A stretch of 11,138 nucleotides of DNA, from the NCBI GenBank assembly GCA_023227645.1, contig JALNVJ010000036.1, positions 1 through 11,138 of the forward strand, read 5' to 3'. This stretch comes from Bacteroidales bacterium (GTDB lineage Bacteria > Bacteroidota > Bacteroidia > Bacteroidales > P3). The position numbers and the translations under genes are program-made. Under the pieces are notes generated by a model that saw nothing but the letters and a program-made list of their open reading frames with translations, searched no databases and was not told where the DNA came from. Below, piece by piece: positions 1 through 7,415 of this stretch. Numbering within the stretch: the stretch's first letter is position 1; each line of letters starts with the position of its first letter.

Positions 1-103
1 GTAATAGGATAAGTGCAACAAAAGGGAATAGCAATATTACTTTAGGAAGTAGCTTATCCCTAAAAATCTGTTTAAATTCTTTTTCAACTAAATAACCTAA
101 CAT
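1..103 (-). CDS. ABC-2 type permease, second copy, 5' end only (YbhR/YbhS-like)
   Basis: Only the first 34 codons are in the window; the gene continues past base 1. The product begins MLGYLVEKEFKQIFRDK and then enters a hydrophobic stretch (LLPKVILLFPFVALILL). This is the usual N-terminus of ABC-2 permeases: a short amphipathic cytoplasmic segment with a K/R-E-F-x-x-I-x-R-D pattern, then the first membrane helix. The neighbouring full permease starts in the same way (KKEFLHIFRD). The ATG at 103-101 lies three bases after the stop codon of that permease, so the two are cotranscribed and probably translationally coupled. By analogy with E. coli YbhS/YbhR the two permeases would form a heterodimeric inner-membrane channel. 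The family call is fairly firm; the substrate is unknown, and integrity of the rest of the gene cannot be judged. Confidence 0.8.
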   Translation of the reverse strand, partial: MLGYLVEKEFKQIFRDKLLPKVILLFPFVALILL

Positions 104-106
104 AAT

Positions 107-1213
107 TTATTCCAGTCTTTTTTTAAATTTCTTAAGGCTAATCCCAATAATAATTACTTCCATAAGAAGTAGTGCACCAAACTCATGCAAAACGTATTTA
201 GCATCAACTCCCATTATCATTAATTTCCTAATAGCACTAATAAACCATTTAGCGGGCATAGCTTGAGCAATTCCCTGAAGAATAAGAGGCATACTTTCTA
301 TATTGAATAGCATACCTGAAAGAAGCATTGAAGGCATTAATAATAAAATAGCACTAATAACCAAAGCCATTAACTGTGTGTCTGAAACAGTGGAAATAAG
401 TATGCCTAAGGATAGTGATACTAAAATATAAAGTATACATAAGATAAATATCCAAAACAAGCTCCCATTAATTGGTACTCCCATAATAAAATAAGAAACC
501 AAGAATATTGTAATGATATTGATTAGAGATATTACAAAATATGGGATAAGTTTTGAAACAATAATTGTTATTGGACTTGTTGGGCTTGCAAGCAGAAGCT
601 CCATAGTCCCTTTTTCTTTTTCTCTTACAATTGAAATAGAAGTCATCATAGCACAAACTAAGATAATTATAAATCCCATAACTCCAGGCACAAAATTATA
701 AGAGCTCTTCATTAGTGGATTATAAAGAAGCTTAAGCTCGGGCTTGATTTCATAGTTTTCTATGGTCGTTTTATTTAAGTCCTTAAGGGTAGAGCCTATA
801 ATATTAGAAAGATAATTTACTAAGGTTTTAGCAGCATTAGGGTCAGACGCATCAGCCACAATCTGTATATCTGCTTTTCGTAAATGTAATAAGTTTTCAG
901 AAAAGTTTTCTCCAAAAACTATAACTAAAGAGTTTTCCGAACTTTTAAATGATTGGTCAATTTCATCGTAGGAGTTAAAGTAATTGCTTATGGTAAAATA
1001 CTCACTTTCCTGAACTCTATTAATAATAGACCTTGTTGTTTCATCTTTTGAATAGTCCAATATTCCAATATTAGTATTCCTTATTTCAGTAGTTACTGCA
1101 TATCCAAAAAGCAACATCATAACTAAGGGCAAAACCAGAATAATCATCATAGTCCAAGTGTCTCGGAATATATGTAAAAACTCTTTTTTAGTAAAGGTTA
1201 GGAATTCTTTCAT
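107..1213 (-). CDS. ABC-2 type exporter permease (YbhS/YhhJ-like)
   Basis: A 368-aa inner-membrane subunit of an ABC exporter of the ABC2_membrane_3 type. The layout is an N-terminal amphipathic segment (residues 1-20), one membrane helix (about 22-42), a large extracytoplasmic domain (about 44-172) and a C-terminal bundle of five hydrophobic segments (about 175-195, 220-243, 252-275, 280-303 and 343-360). The family hallmark REKEKGTMELLLASP lies at 197-211, in the cytoplasmic loop after the second helix. Length and layout match E. coli YbhS and YbhR, about 370 aa each. The gene starts three bases after the second ATPase stop and ends three bases before the next permease. An unusually good Shine-Dalgarno-like GGAGG lies eight bases before the ATG, inside the last codons of the ATPase gene. 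Role: exporting an unidentified compound with both ATPases, the lipoprotein adaptor and the TolC-like channel. Confidence 0.92.
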   Translation of the reverse strand: MKEFLTFTKKEFLHIFRDTWTMMIILVLPLVMMLLFGYAVTTEIRNTNIGILDYSKDETTRSIINRVQESEYFTISNYFNSYDEIDQSFKSSENSLVIVFGENFSENLLHLRKADIQIVADASDPNAAKTLVNYLSNIIGSTLKDLNKTTIENYEIKPELKLLYNPLMKSSYNFVPGVMGFIIILVCAMMTSISIVREKEKGTMELLLASPTSPITIIVSKLIPYFVISLINIITIFLVSYFIMGVPINGSLFWIFILCILYILVSLSLGILISTVSDTQLMALVISAILLLMPSMLLSGMLFNIESMPLILQGIAQAMPAKWFISAIRKLMIMGVDAKYVLHEFGALLLMEVIIIGISLKKFKKRLE

Positions 1214-1216
1214 AGT

Positions 1217-1957
1217 CTAATCCTCCTTTCTTTTAGCGTTACGTGCCAGTTGATAGAAAATATCATCAATAGAATCGGAAGAGAATTTTTCTTTTAATGC
1301 TCTTGGGGTGTCTAAAGCTTCAATACGTCCGTCTACCATAATTGATATCCTATCGCAATACTCTGCCTCATCCATATAGTGAGTGGTTACAAAAACAGTT
1401 ATTCCTTTTTCTGCAGTCTTATAAATTAGTTCCCAAAACTGTCTTCTTACAACAGGGTCAACTCCTCCTGTGGGTTCGTCGAGGAAAACTACCTTTGGAT
1501 TATGGAATATAGCTACCGAAAAAGCAAGTTTTTGTTTCCATCCCAAAGGCAAGGCACTAACAAGAGTTTCCTTTTGTGATTCAAAACCCAATTCCTCCAA
1601 AAGTATATCTGTTTTGATAGCAATATCTTTCTTCTTCATTCCATAAATACCTGCAAATAATTTTATATTCTCCCATACCTTTAAATCTTCGTAGAGAGAA
1701 AACCTTTGACTCATATATCCAATATTTGCCTTAATCTTTTCCGATTGGTGCCTAATATCAAAACCTCCAACCAAGGCATTGCCCGAAGAGGGTTTACTTA
1801 GGCCACAAAGCATCCTAATAACAGTAGTCTTTCCTGCACCATTAGCTCCTAGGAATCCAAATATTTCTCCCTTCTTTACCTCAAATGAAATATCATCCAC
1901 AGCAGTAAAAGCTCCAAATCTCTTAGTAAGATTCCTAACTACAATTACTTCATCCAT
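1217..1957 (-). CDS. ABC transporter ATPase, YbhF C-terminal-half type (noncanonical signature)
   Basis: A 246-aa nucleotide-binding subunit. Walker A is GANGAGKTT (37-45), the Q-loop is GYMSQRFSLY with Gln84, Walker B is VVFLDEPT (157-163) with catalytic Glu161, the D-loop is GVDP, and the switch histidine is His193 in TTHYMDEA. The signature motif is LPLGWKQK (136-143) instead of LSGGQ, a form I recall from the C-terminal domain of E. coli YbhF. It therefore looks like the second half of YbhF encoded as a separate gene. Its partner is probably the ATPase at 3691-4551, which has the opposite set of defects, so the pair would make one consensus and one degenerate ATP site. The gene lies 12 bases after the flavodoxin gene and three bases before the permease gene. 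ATG start; no Shine-Dalgarno sequence. Confidence 0.93.
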   Translation of the reverse strand: MDEVIVVRNLTKRFGAFTAVDDISFEVKKGEIFGFLGANGAGKTTVIRMLCGLSKPSSGNALVGGFDIRHQSEKIKANIGYMSQRFSLYEDLKVWENIKLFAGIYGMKKKDIAIKTDILLEELGFESQKETLVSALPLGWKQKLAFSVAIFHNPKVVFLDEPTGGVDPVVRRQFWELIYKTAEKGITVFVTTHYMDEAEYCDRISIMVDGRIEALDTPRALKEKFSSDSIDDIFYQLARNAKRKED

Positions 1958-1969
1958 AAAATTAATTAA

Positions 1970-2449
1970 TTATAAATTAAATTCTAGAACGAACTTATCT
2001 AGATTTTCATAATTGATTGCTGAAACATTTTTATCTGTTTTTGCAATCTTTTTAACAATCATTCTCTCAAAGAAATTCATATTTTCAAACAAAAACTCTC
2101 CTCCTAAGAATTTCTTTGTCTTAGCTATTTCTATCAATGCTATAGGATAAGCCCTTTCCAATTCTTCTTTCTGTTTTAATTCGTCCTTTTCCATTCCGCA
2201 AACATATAAGCCAATAGGTTTCGATTTAAGACAATCAATATTTTGCATGCAAAAATTCTTCATTATTTTACTTGGCGTTCCTGCATAAACAGGGCTACCT
2301 AATATAATAGAATCGTATTTTTCTATATTGGGTGATTTATGAATTTGTAAATCTATAAAAGTTTTTTCTACTGTTAATTTACTTTCAAGCATTTCTGCAA
2401 CTCTTTTTGTTGTCCCGTGCTTAGAATAATAAATAATTGCTGTTTTCAT
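1970..2449 (-). CDS. HemG-like flavodoxin family protein
   Basis: A 159-aa soluble flavodoxin-fold protein. The FMN phosphate loop is visible near the N-terminus (YYSKHGTTKRVAE, residues 7-19), and the loop that stacks on the flavin is GSPVYAGTPSK (51-61). The C-terminal part (FFERMIVKKIAKTDKN, 126-141, then a Tyr/Asn segment) resembles the C-terminal insertion of HemG, the quinone-linked protoporphyrinogen oxidase. HemG is about 180 aa, so this protein is slightly short, and a true haem role is not shown. Many proteins annotated as generic 'flavodoxin' have this form. It lies inside the exporter operon, 42 bases after the hydrolase gene and 12 bases before the second ATPase. No membrane segment or signal peptide is visible, so it probably acts in the cytoplasm as a flavin redox protein. 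Electron donor and acceptor are unknown. Confidence 0.85.
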   Translation of the reverse strand: MKTAIIYYSKHGTTKRVAEMLESKLTVEKTFIDLQIHKSPNIEKYDSIILGSPVYAGTPSKIMKNFCMQNIDCLKSKPIGLYVCGMEKDELKQKEELERAYPIALIEIAKTKKFLGGEFLFENMNFFERMIVKKIAKTDKNVSAINYENLDKFVLEFNL

Positions 2450-2491
2450 TAGTTTTGACTTTTCATTAATTAATAATCTATTATCAACTTA

Positions 2492-3619
2492 TTATTTTAA
2501 ATCCTCCCACCAAAGAGAAAACACTTGGCTTTCGTTCTTTAACTCTATTATTTCTCCTATCATTGGAGTAATTAGTCTTAGATTCTTTTCTTTAGATATT
2601 TCCATTAGCTTTTCTATTGGTTCTTTCCAAGGATGATCAGCAAGGGCAAATTTTCCCCAGTGAATTGGAATAATCCTTGTTGCATTTAAATCTTTGGCTT
2701 CAAAACAAACTTGTTCTGGCAGAGAATGAATATGTTTCCATTTCTCATTATATTGTCCTGTTTCCAAGAATGCTAAATCTATTTTTCCAAACTCCTTTCC
2801 TATTTCTTCAAAATGACTATCGTATCCCCCATCTCCGCTTAAAAACAAATTCATTGAAGGAGTTTGAAGTACAAAAGAAAGCCATAAGGTTGGATTCCTT
2901 TTAAAACTTCTTCCAGAGAAATGACGAGTTGGTTTTGCATTAATTACAAACCCTTTACTTAGCTCTTTGCTCTCGTTCCAATCCATTTCAATTATCTTTT
3001 CTTTAGGATAACCCCATTTTTCAAGATGAGCCCCAACGCCAAGTCCACAAACAACCAACTTTACCTTTTCTTTTAATTTCTTTACAGTTTTATAATCCAA
3101 ATGGTCGTAATGATCATGGGTTATTAAGAGATAATCAATCACTGGCATATCATCAGTTGAATAAATACTTGTACCCTTAAAAGCAGGAATAATGATAGGG
3201 ATAGGAGAAGCATATTTAGAAAAAACTGGGTCTACCAAGAAACGTTTTCCGTCTATTTGTATATAATACGAAGAATGGCCAAACCAAATACTAATATCTC
3301 TATCTACTGAAATAGACTTCAAATCGGTCTTAATGGCAGGTATATTATCTTTAGGTCTTAGTCCATATTTCACTTCATTAAACTTCCTTGCCATCATCTT
3401 GCTCATACCCTTATTATCAACCATCATATTTGTGGTGCTAAGGTTATGGAACTGACCATCCTTGTAATCTGGAGACGCCTCCATTCTTTCTAATCTTTTT
3501 CCAGTTGCCTTTTGTCCAAATAAAGGTAGTTGCATATATAACACAGGTATTAAACATATTATCGCAATAATAACTAATATAGTAAACATAATCTTCTTTA
3601 ATCGTTTCTTAATTCTCAC
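2492..3619 (-). CDS. membrane-anchored metallo-beta-lactamase-fold hydrolase (NAPE-PLD/RomA-like)
   Basis: A 375-aa protein with a positively charged start and one membrane anchor (about 11-30), then a metallo-beta-lactamase fold. The metal-binding pattern is complete: THDHYDH with His168, His170, Asp172 and His173; His233 in TRHFSGR; Asp263 in SGDGGYD; and His320 in PIHWG. The fold begins with WFGHSS (112-117) and FLVDP (127-131), as in NAPE-PLD-like and UlaG-like enzymes. NAPE-PLD cleaves N-acyl-phosphatidylethanolamines; bacterial relatives are often annotated RomA and their substrates are mostly unknown. The start is a GTG at 3619, chosen because it supplies the basic residues before the anchor; the next in-frame ATG is codon 11, inside the basic and hydrophobic stretch. 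The gene is set off by the widest gaps in the operon (71 bases before, 42 after), consistent with a later insertion. Confidence 0.88.
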   Translation of the reverse strand: MRIKKRLKKIMFTILVIIAIICLIPVLYMQLPLFGQKATGKRLERMEASPDYKDGQFHNLSTTNMMVDNKGMSKMMARKFNEVKYGLRPKDNIPAIKTDLKSISVDRDISIWFGHSSYYIQIDGKRFLVDPVFSKYASPIPIIIPAFKGTSIYSTDDMPVIDYLLITHDHYDHLDYKTVKKLKEKVKLVVCGLGVGAHLEKWGYPKEKIIEMDWNESKELSKGFVINAKPTRHFSGRSFKRNPTLWLSFVLQTPSMNLFLSGDGGYDSHFEEIGKEFGKIDLAFLETGQYNEKWKHIHSLPEQVCFEAKDLNATRIIPIHWGKFALADHPWKEPIEKLMEISKEKNLRLITPMIGEIIELKNESQVFSLWWEDLK

Positions 3620-3690
3620 AATATCTTATTTAAATCAATTTATCTCTTTATTCAATTTCATTCATTACCACTAAATTACTTTGCAATATT

Positions 3691-4551
3691 TTATTTTGAT
3701 AGTCTTATAAAATAATCCTCTATTGATGGTTGTATTTCTTTATAATCATTATCTTTTGTTTCGTTATTTAATGTAATATGGCAACAATCACCAAATGAAA
3801 AACATGTTTCTATATTATCATTTGCTCTTAGAGTTTTTAATAGTTTTGGCATATTATCGCCTTCAACAGAATAGAGTTTCTTGGGAAATTTCTTTATTAG
3901 GTTTTGTGGAGAGTCTATATCTAAAAATTCTCCATTATTTATTAAAGCTATTCTATTGCAAAGATTGGCTTCATCCATATATGGAGTTGAAACTACTATC
4001 GTTATTCCTTGTTTTTGTAGGTTTTTCAACATATGCCAGAATTCTTTTCTACTAACAGGATCAACTCCTGTTGTTGGTTCATCAAGGAAAAGAACTGATG
4101 GTTTATGAATTAAAGCACAAGAAAGAGCTAATTTTTGTTTCATTCCTCCTGATAAAGCTCCTGCTCTTCTATCTTTAAATGGTTCTATTTGCTTATAAAT
4201 ATCTTTTATAAGGTCATAGTTTTCTTCAACTGTTGTATTAAAAAGGCTGGCAAAGAAATCAAGGTTTTCTATTACTGTTAAGTCTTGATATAAAGAAAAC
4301 CTTCCTGGCATATAACCTACTCTTTCTCTAATAAGTTTATAATCTTTCACAACATCATAATCATCTACTTTAGCCTCTCCTTCATCTGCCAAAATAAGGG
4401 TTGTCATTATTCTGAAAAGCGTTGTTTTTCCTGCTCCATCGGGTCCTATTATTCCAAATAGCTCTCCCTTCTCTACTTCAAAGCTAATATCTTCTAAAGC
4501 AAGTTTCCCTTTATAGGCTTTGGATATATTATTTACTCTAACAGCTTTCAT
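3691..4551 (-). CDS. ABC transporter ATPase, YbhF N-terminal-half type (no Q-loop Gln, no switch His)
   Basis: A 286-aa nucleotide-binding subunit. Walker A is GPDGAGKTT (36-44), the signature is LSGGMKQK (133-140), Walker B is LFLDEPT (154-160) with Glu158, and the D-loop is GVDP. Two functional residues are replaced: the Q-loop reads GYMPGRFSLY (79-88), with Gly83 where glutamine is expected, and the switch region reads VVSTPYMDEA, with Pro190 where histidine is expected. From memory, similar changes are common in Bacteroidota homologues, so this is probably a family trait rather than decay. A C-terminal extension follows the core from about residue 225 and contains a Cys-rich patch (CFSFGDCC, 250-257). 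The ATG overlaps the stop of the adaptor gene (ATGA), indicating translational coupling. It probably pairs with the ATPase at 1217-1957. Confidence 0.93.
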   Translation of the reverse strand: MKAVRVNNISKAYKGKLALEDISFEVEKGELFGIIGPDGAGKTTLFRIMTTLILADEGEAKVDDYDVVKDYKLIRERVGYMPGRFSLYQDLTVIENLDFFASLFNTTVEENYDLIKDIYKQIEPFKDRRAGALSGGMKQKLALSCALIHKPSVLFLDEPTTGVDPVSRKEFWHMLKNLQKQGITIVVSTPYMDEANLCNRIALINNGEFLDIDSPQNLIKKFPKKLYSVEGDNMPKLLKTLRANDNIETCFSFGDCCHITLNNETKDNDYKEIQPSIEDYFIRLSK

Positions 4552-5438
4552 AGTTTAACATCTGCATACATACCTATCTTTAAATAACCATCATTTTCAA
4601 CCATTACCTTTACTGCATAAACCAAATTATCTCTATCATCCTTCACTTGAATTGACTTTGGAGTAAATTCAGCCTTAGAACTTATCCATGATACAATCCC
4701 CTTATATTCTTTTCTTTCTTCACCAAAATCAGCAAATACTTTTACTTCTTGATTGAGCTTAATCTGGGTTAATTGTGAAGAGGTAATATATATTCTTAGT
4801 ATCATATTATCTATATCCGATACTTTAAAGATAGGTCTTCCCATTGCAGTTATCTCTCCTTGTTCTGAGTATTTCAACAAAACCCTTCCTTTTATTGGAC
4901 TTTTAATCCTACACTTTTCTAACTGATCATTAATTTGCAAAACTTGCACTCTAAATGATGCCTCCTCGGAACTAATCGATTTATTCCCTTTCTCAAAAGA
5001 AGACTTCTGCGCTGACAATTGGCTTTCTGCTACAATAATATTTGAATTTATATCATCCAATTGTTTTTGATTGGCAGCATTTCTCTTTAATAGGGTTTCA
5101 ACTCTTTGCTTCTCAATTTTCAACTTCCTAATTTGTTCTTCAAGTCCTGCTATTTGCTTATTAACATCTATAGCCCTTCCACCAATTGCTTCTATGGAAT
5201 AAAGTAACTGTTGGCGTTTCAAATAGAGTTGCAATGTATCGATAAGTCCGTACTCTTGACCCTTTTCCAACTCTCGACCCTCTTCAATATTAAGTGAGAG
5301 TATCTTCCCATTAACCTCAGAAGAAACTATAATTTCCTTAGCCTCAAAAACTCCTGATGCATCAAAATCTTTTTCCCCTTTTGAACATGAGGCGAAGAAT
5401 ATCAGTATTGGTAATAATAATAATTTATTTTTCATCAT
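4548..5438 (-). CDS. HlyD-family periplasmic adaptor lipoprotein (YbhG-like)
   Basis: A 296-aa membrane fusion protein that would bridge the inner-membrane ABC complex and the TolC-like channel. The N-terminus is a lipoprotein signal (hydrophobic residues 6-15, then FASC with Cys18 as the likely lipidated residue). Two lipoyl half-domains (about 28-68 and 178-209) flank a long helical hairpin (about 69-177, rich in Lys, Glu, Gln and Leu heptads), followed by a beta-barrel domain. The segment EFTPKSIQVKD (257-267) is typical of adaptors paired with YbhF/YbhS/YbhR-like exporters. At 296 aa it is somewhat shorter than E. coli YbhG. The start at 5438 (ATG ATG) lies inside the end of the TolC-like gene, overlapping it by 14 bases, and the stop overlaps the ATPase start by four bases. 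Either ATG could be used; both leave the lipobox intact. Confidence 0.93.
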   Translation of the reverse strand: MMKNKLLLLPILIFFASCSKGEKDFDASGVFEAKEIIVSSEVNGKILSLNIEEGRELEKGQEYGLIDTLQLYLKRQQLLYSIEAIGGRAIDVNKQIAGLEEQIRKLKIEKQRVETLLKRNAANQKQLDDINSNIIVAESQLSAQKSSFEKGNKSISSEEASFRVQVLQINDQLEKCRIKSPIKGRVLLKYSEQGEITAMGRPIFKVSDIDNMILRIYITSSQLTQIKLNQEVKVFADFGEERKEYKGIVSWISSKAEFTPKSIQVKDDRDNLVYAVKVMVENDGYLKIGMYADVKL

Positions 5439-6702
5439 CGCTATTTATTATATTATTGTATTTATAAATCGACATTAGTAACTGTGTCTTATGAACTATC
5501 ATATTTTGGTTTGCAAGATCGAAAGCATTTACATCTTTTATATAATCACTAGTGCTAATTGTTCCGTTTTCAAGCTTATATTCTGAAGAGTTCTTTATCC
5601 TTTCTCTAAGTTCTATTATTTCTTTATCAGAAAAAACTAGCTTTTCTAGTCTTTGTATTTCCGATTTTTGAGTTTCTTGTTGAAGTTTTGTGTTTAAGAT
5701 AAAGGCCGACTTATTGGAATTTATTAGTTCCTTATTAGTCTCTATTATCCTTTGATTATCCTTTCTGGTATAAAAACTACTTATATTCCATGATAGGCGA
5801 AGCCCAACTAATGCAAATAAATCAGGATCTTCTTTAAACATATTCAATGCTGGTTTACCATATCCTCCTTGTGCAAAAAATCCTAAATAAGGGTAAGATT
5901 GAGCATTAAGCATTTTATTTTTAAGATCTAATAAATTAATTTGTGATTCAAAAGCCATTAACTCTGGTCTCTTAATTTCATCTTTCAAATTACTAGTACT
6001 TAGATTAGGTTCTGAAAATTCTGAATCATATTTCAAATTCTCCCCAATTAATAATGAAAGAACCCTTATATATGATTTCTCCATTAGGTCAATTTCCACT
6101 ATTCTTTGATTTATGTGTAGTTGCTCAACCCTTATTAAATCCAAATCAGATTCATTGGCTAGACCCCCTTCCATAAATGCTAAGATCTGGTTATAATTCC
6201 TCTCTAATTCTTTTTCCATTAGTTTGGCTTGGGATTTTTGCTCCTTAATACTTATTATTCCAAAATAAATATTGGCAATCCTATCTCTTAAAGTGTATAA
6301 TTCAACTTCCAGAGATGCCTTCTTGGTTTCAAGTTCTGCTCTTATTTCTTCTTTCTTATTGGAAGTATAACCCCCATCCCATATCAATTGACTCAACTCC
6401 AACACCGCTTGATACTGATCCTTAGGCATTGTTGGCAAGTCTAAATCTATGGCAAAGGGAAATTCTATATCCAAAGAAGTAACATCGGATTGGTAACTTG
6501 CCTTTGCAGAAAGGTTAAATTGGGGTAAGTAGTTCTTGTTCGCATTATTAATTGAAAACTTAGAAGTCTTTTCCAAAATACCTGTATTGCGAAATGTTGG
6601 ATAATTCTCCTTAGCTTTCTTTTGACAATACTCAATAGATATTTGCGAAAATGCCATATTTGAGGTAATGGAGAACAATAAAAATATTAAAACCTTTTTC
6701 AT
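5425..6702 (-). CDS. TolC-family outer membrane efflux protein
   Basis: A 425-aa outer membrane channel subunit. The N-terminal signal peptide has a basic start (MKK), a hydrophobic core (residues 4-18) and a likely cleavage near AFSQ (17-20). The mature part consists of two successive outer-membrane-efflux repeats (about 20-205 and 220-415) with long amphipathic helices. The C-terminal repeat ends with a pattern common in the family (ENGTISTSDYIK, then an Asn/Gln-rich helix). The length fits TolC-like proteins, about 420-490 aa. The family forms trimers: a beta-barrel in the outer membrane and an alpha-helical tunnel reaching to the adaptor. The gene follows tetR after 23 bases and overlaps the adaptor gene, so it belongs to this exporter rather than being a shared channel. 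ATG start at 6702; no Shine-Dalgarno sequence is seen. Confidence 0.92.
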   Translation of the reverse strand: MKKVLIFLLFSITSNMAFSQISIEYCQKKAKENYPTFRNTGILEKTSKFSINNANKNYLPQFNLSAKASYQSDVTSLDIEFPFAIDLDLPTMPKDQYQAVLELSQLIWDGGYTSNKKEEIRAELETKKASLEVELYTLRDRIANIYFGIISIKEQKSQAKLMEKELERNYNQILAFMEGGLANESDLDLIRVEQLHINQRIVEIDLMEKSYIRVLSLLIGENLKYDSEFSEPNLSTSNLKDEIKRPELMAFESQINLLDLKNKMLNAQSYPYLGFFAQGGYGKPALNMFKEDPDLFALVGLRLSWNISSFYTRKDNQRIIETNKELINSNKSAFILNTKLQQETQKSEIQRLEKLVFSDKEIIELRERIKNSSEYKLENGTISTSDYIKDVNAFDLANQNMIVHKTQLLMSIYKYNNIINSDDEK

Positions 6703-6725
6703 TATATAAATGATATTTATTTATT

Positions 6726-7352
6726 TTAGTCCTTAATAACTCTAATACTATTTAATATAGTAGTTACAATTTCGTGCTTCCTGTTTCCAAACATTACCTT
6801 AGTCATTTCTTCATCCATTGTATAAAATTGTTCAATAATTGGAAGGCTTAAGAAAGGGAATATATTAAGAGATGTTATATTAACCATTAAATCAAAGGCA
6901 GAGATATCTCTAATTCTGCCTGCTTTTATCTCTAGGGATAATTCCTTTTCCAAATTAATAATCAAATTAGGGATATTATCCTTATAGGTTTGACGAATCA
7001 ATTCATTTGTTATTGGATTATTCTTTATCTCATTCAAGATAAACATTGGAAGCTTTGGGTTCTTAGCTATAGCATCGAAATGAGATTCAATTCTAATTTT
7101 AAGATTGTCCTCAAAGCTCAAACTATTGTCCTCTCTTATATCAAAAATAGACATTAAATACCGTAACTTATTCTCAAAGACCTTTTGGAATAAATTCGCC
7201 TTAGTCCTGTAGTAATAGTGTATTAAGGCTTGGTTACATCCCACTTTAAGGGCTATCTCTGTTGTTGAAACCCCATTAAATCCCTTTTCAGTAAATAATT
7301 CTTCTGCTGCATTAAGAATAGATAACTCCATTCCTTCTTTAAGCTTTGTCAT
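6726..7352 (-). CDS. TetR-family transcriptional regulator of the efflux operon
   Basis: A 208-aa regulator. The N-terminal DNA-binding domain is typical: helix 1 (ILNAAEELFTEKGF, 12-25), a helix-turn-helix at about 29-48 (STTEIALKVG, then the recognition helix NQALIHYYY), and the following RTKANLF (49-55). The rest (about 70-208) is a helical ligand-binding domain of low conservation, with a C-terminal hydrophobic stretch (FPFLSLPI) that may line a drug pocket. It is the first gene of the exporter operon, as with E. coli CecR (YbiH), which regulates ybhGFSR. A perfect 16-bp palindrome at the expected transcription start of this operon (7393-7408) is a candidate operator, which suggests autorepression relieved by an export substrate. 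ATG start at 7352; a shorter start at codon 8 is possible but would remove the N-terminal arm. Confidence 0.92.
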   Translation of the reverse strand: MTKLKEGMELSILNAAEELFTEKGFNGVSTTEIALKVGCNQALIHYYYRTKANLFQKVFENKLRYLMSIFDIREDNSLSFEDNLKIRIESHFDAIAKNPKLPMFILNEIKNNPITNELIRQTYKDNIPNLIINLEKELSLEIKAGRIRDISAFDLMVNITSLNIFPFLSLPIIEQFYTMDEEMTKVMFGNRKHEIVTTILNSIRVIKD

Positions 7353-7392
7353 TTTATAATAGTATCACTTAATAATTTGTTAATAGATTTGT

Positions 7393-7408
7393 TTAATAGC
7401 TCTATTAA
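7393..7408. promoter_or_regulatory. candidate TetR operator (perfect 7-2-7 palindrome)
   Basis: TTAATAG-CT-CTATTAA is a perfect inverted repeat with a two-base centre. It lies immediately downstream of the -7 box at 7416-7423, so it covers the expected transcription start of the tetR-efflux operon. A third copy of the half-site (TTAATAG) occurs at 7380-7386 in direct orientation. TetR-family operators are commonly palindromes of about this length overlapping the promoter of their own gene. The sequence is AT-rich, so chance is not excluded, but the position is what a repressor site should have. Confidence 0.55.
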
Positions 7409-7415
7409 TACCGTG

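Noticed and set aside
513..701. Plus-strand open frame of 62 codons inside the permease gene
   Set aside because: It is antisense to a strongly supported permease and has no promoter or family resemblance. The same applies to the plus-strand frames at 1779-2012, 2677-2904, 3795-4108, 9327-9590 and 9955-10152 and the minus-strand frame at 468-656.
1961..2474. ATTAATTAAT on both sides of the flavodoxin gene (1961-1970 and 2465-2474), as a possible insertion footprint
   Set aside because: A ten-base pure A/T palindrome is expected by chance in DNA this AT-rich. No inverted terminal repeats or transposase accompany it.
3620..3690. Search for an internal promoter or terminator before the hydrolase gene
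   Set aside because: No TAnnTTTG box and no stem followed by a T-tract on the minus strand, so the operon is treated as continuous.
1..7352. Mobile element or defence system
   Set aside because: No transposase, integrase, toxin-antitoxin pair, nuclease or phage gene is visible. The hydrolase has the NAPE-PLD/RomA pattern and not that of a class B beta-lactamase or a defence nuclease.
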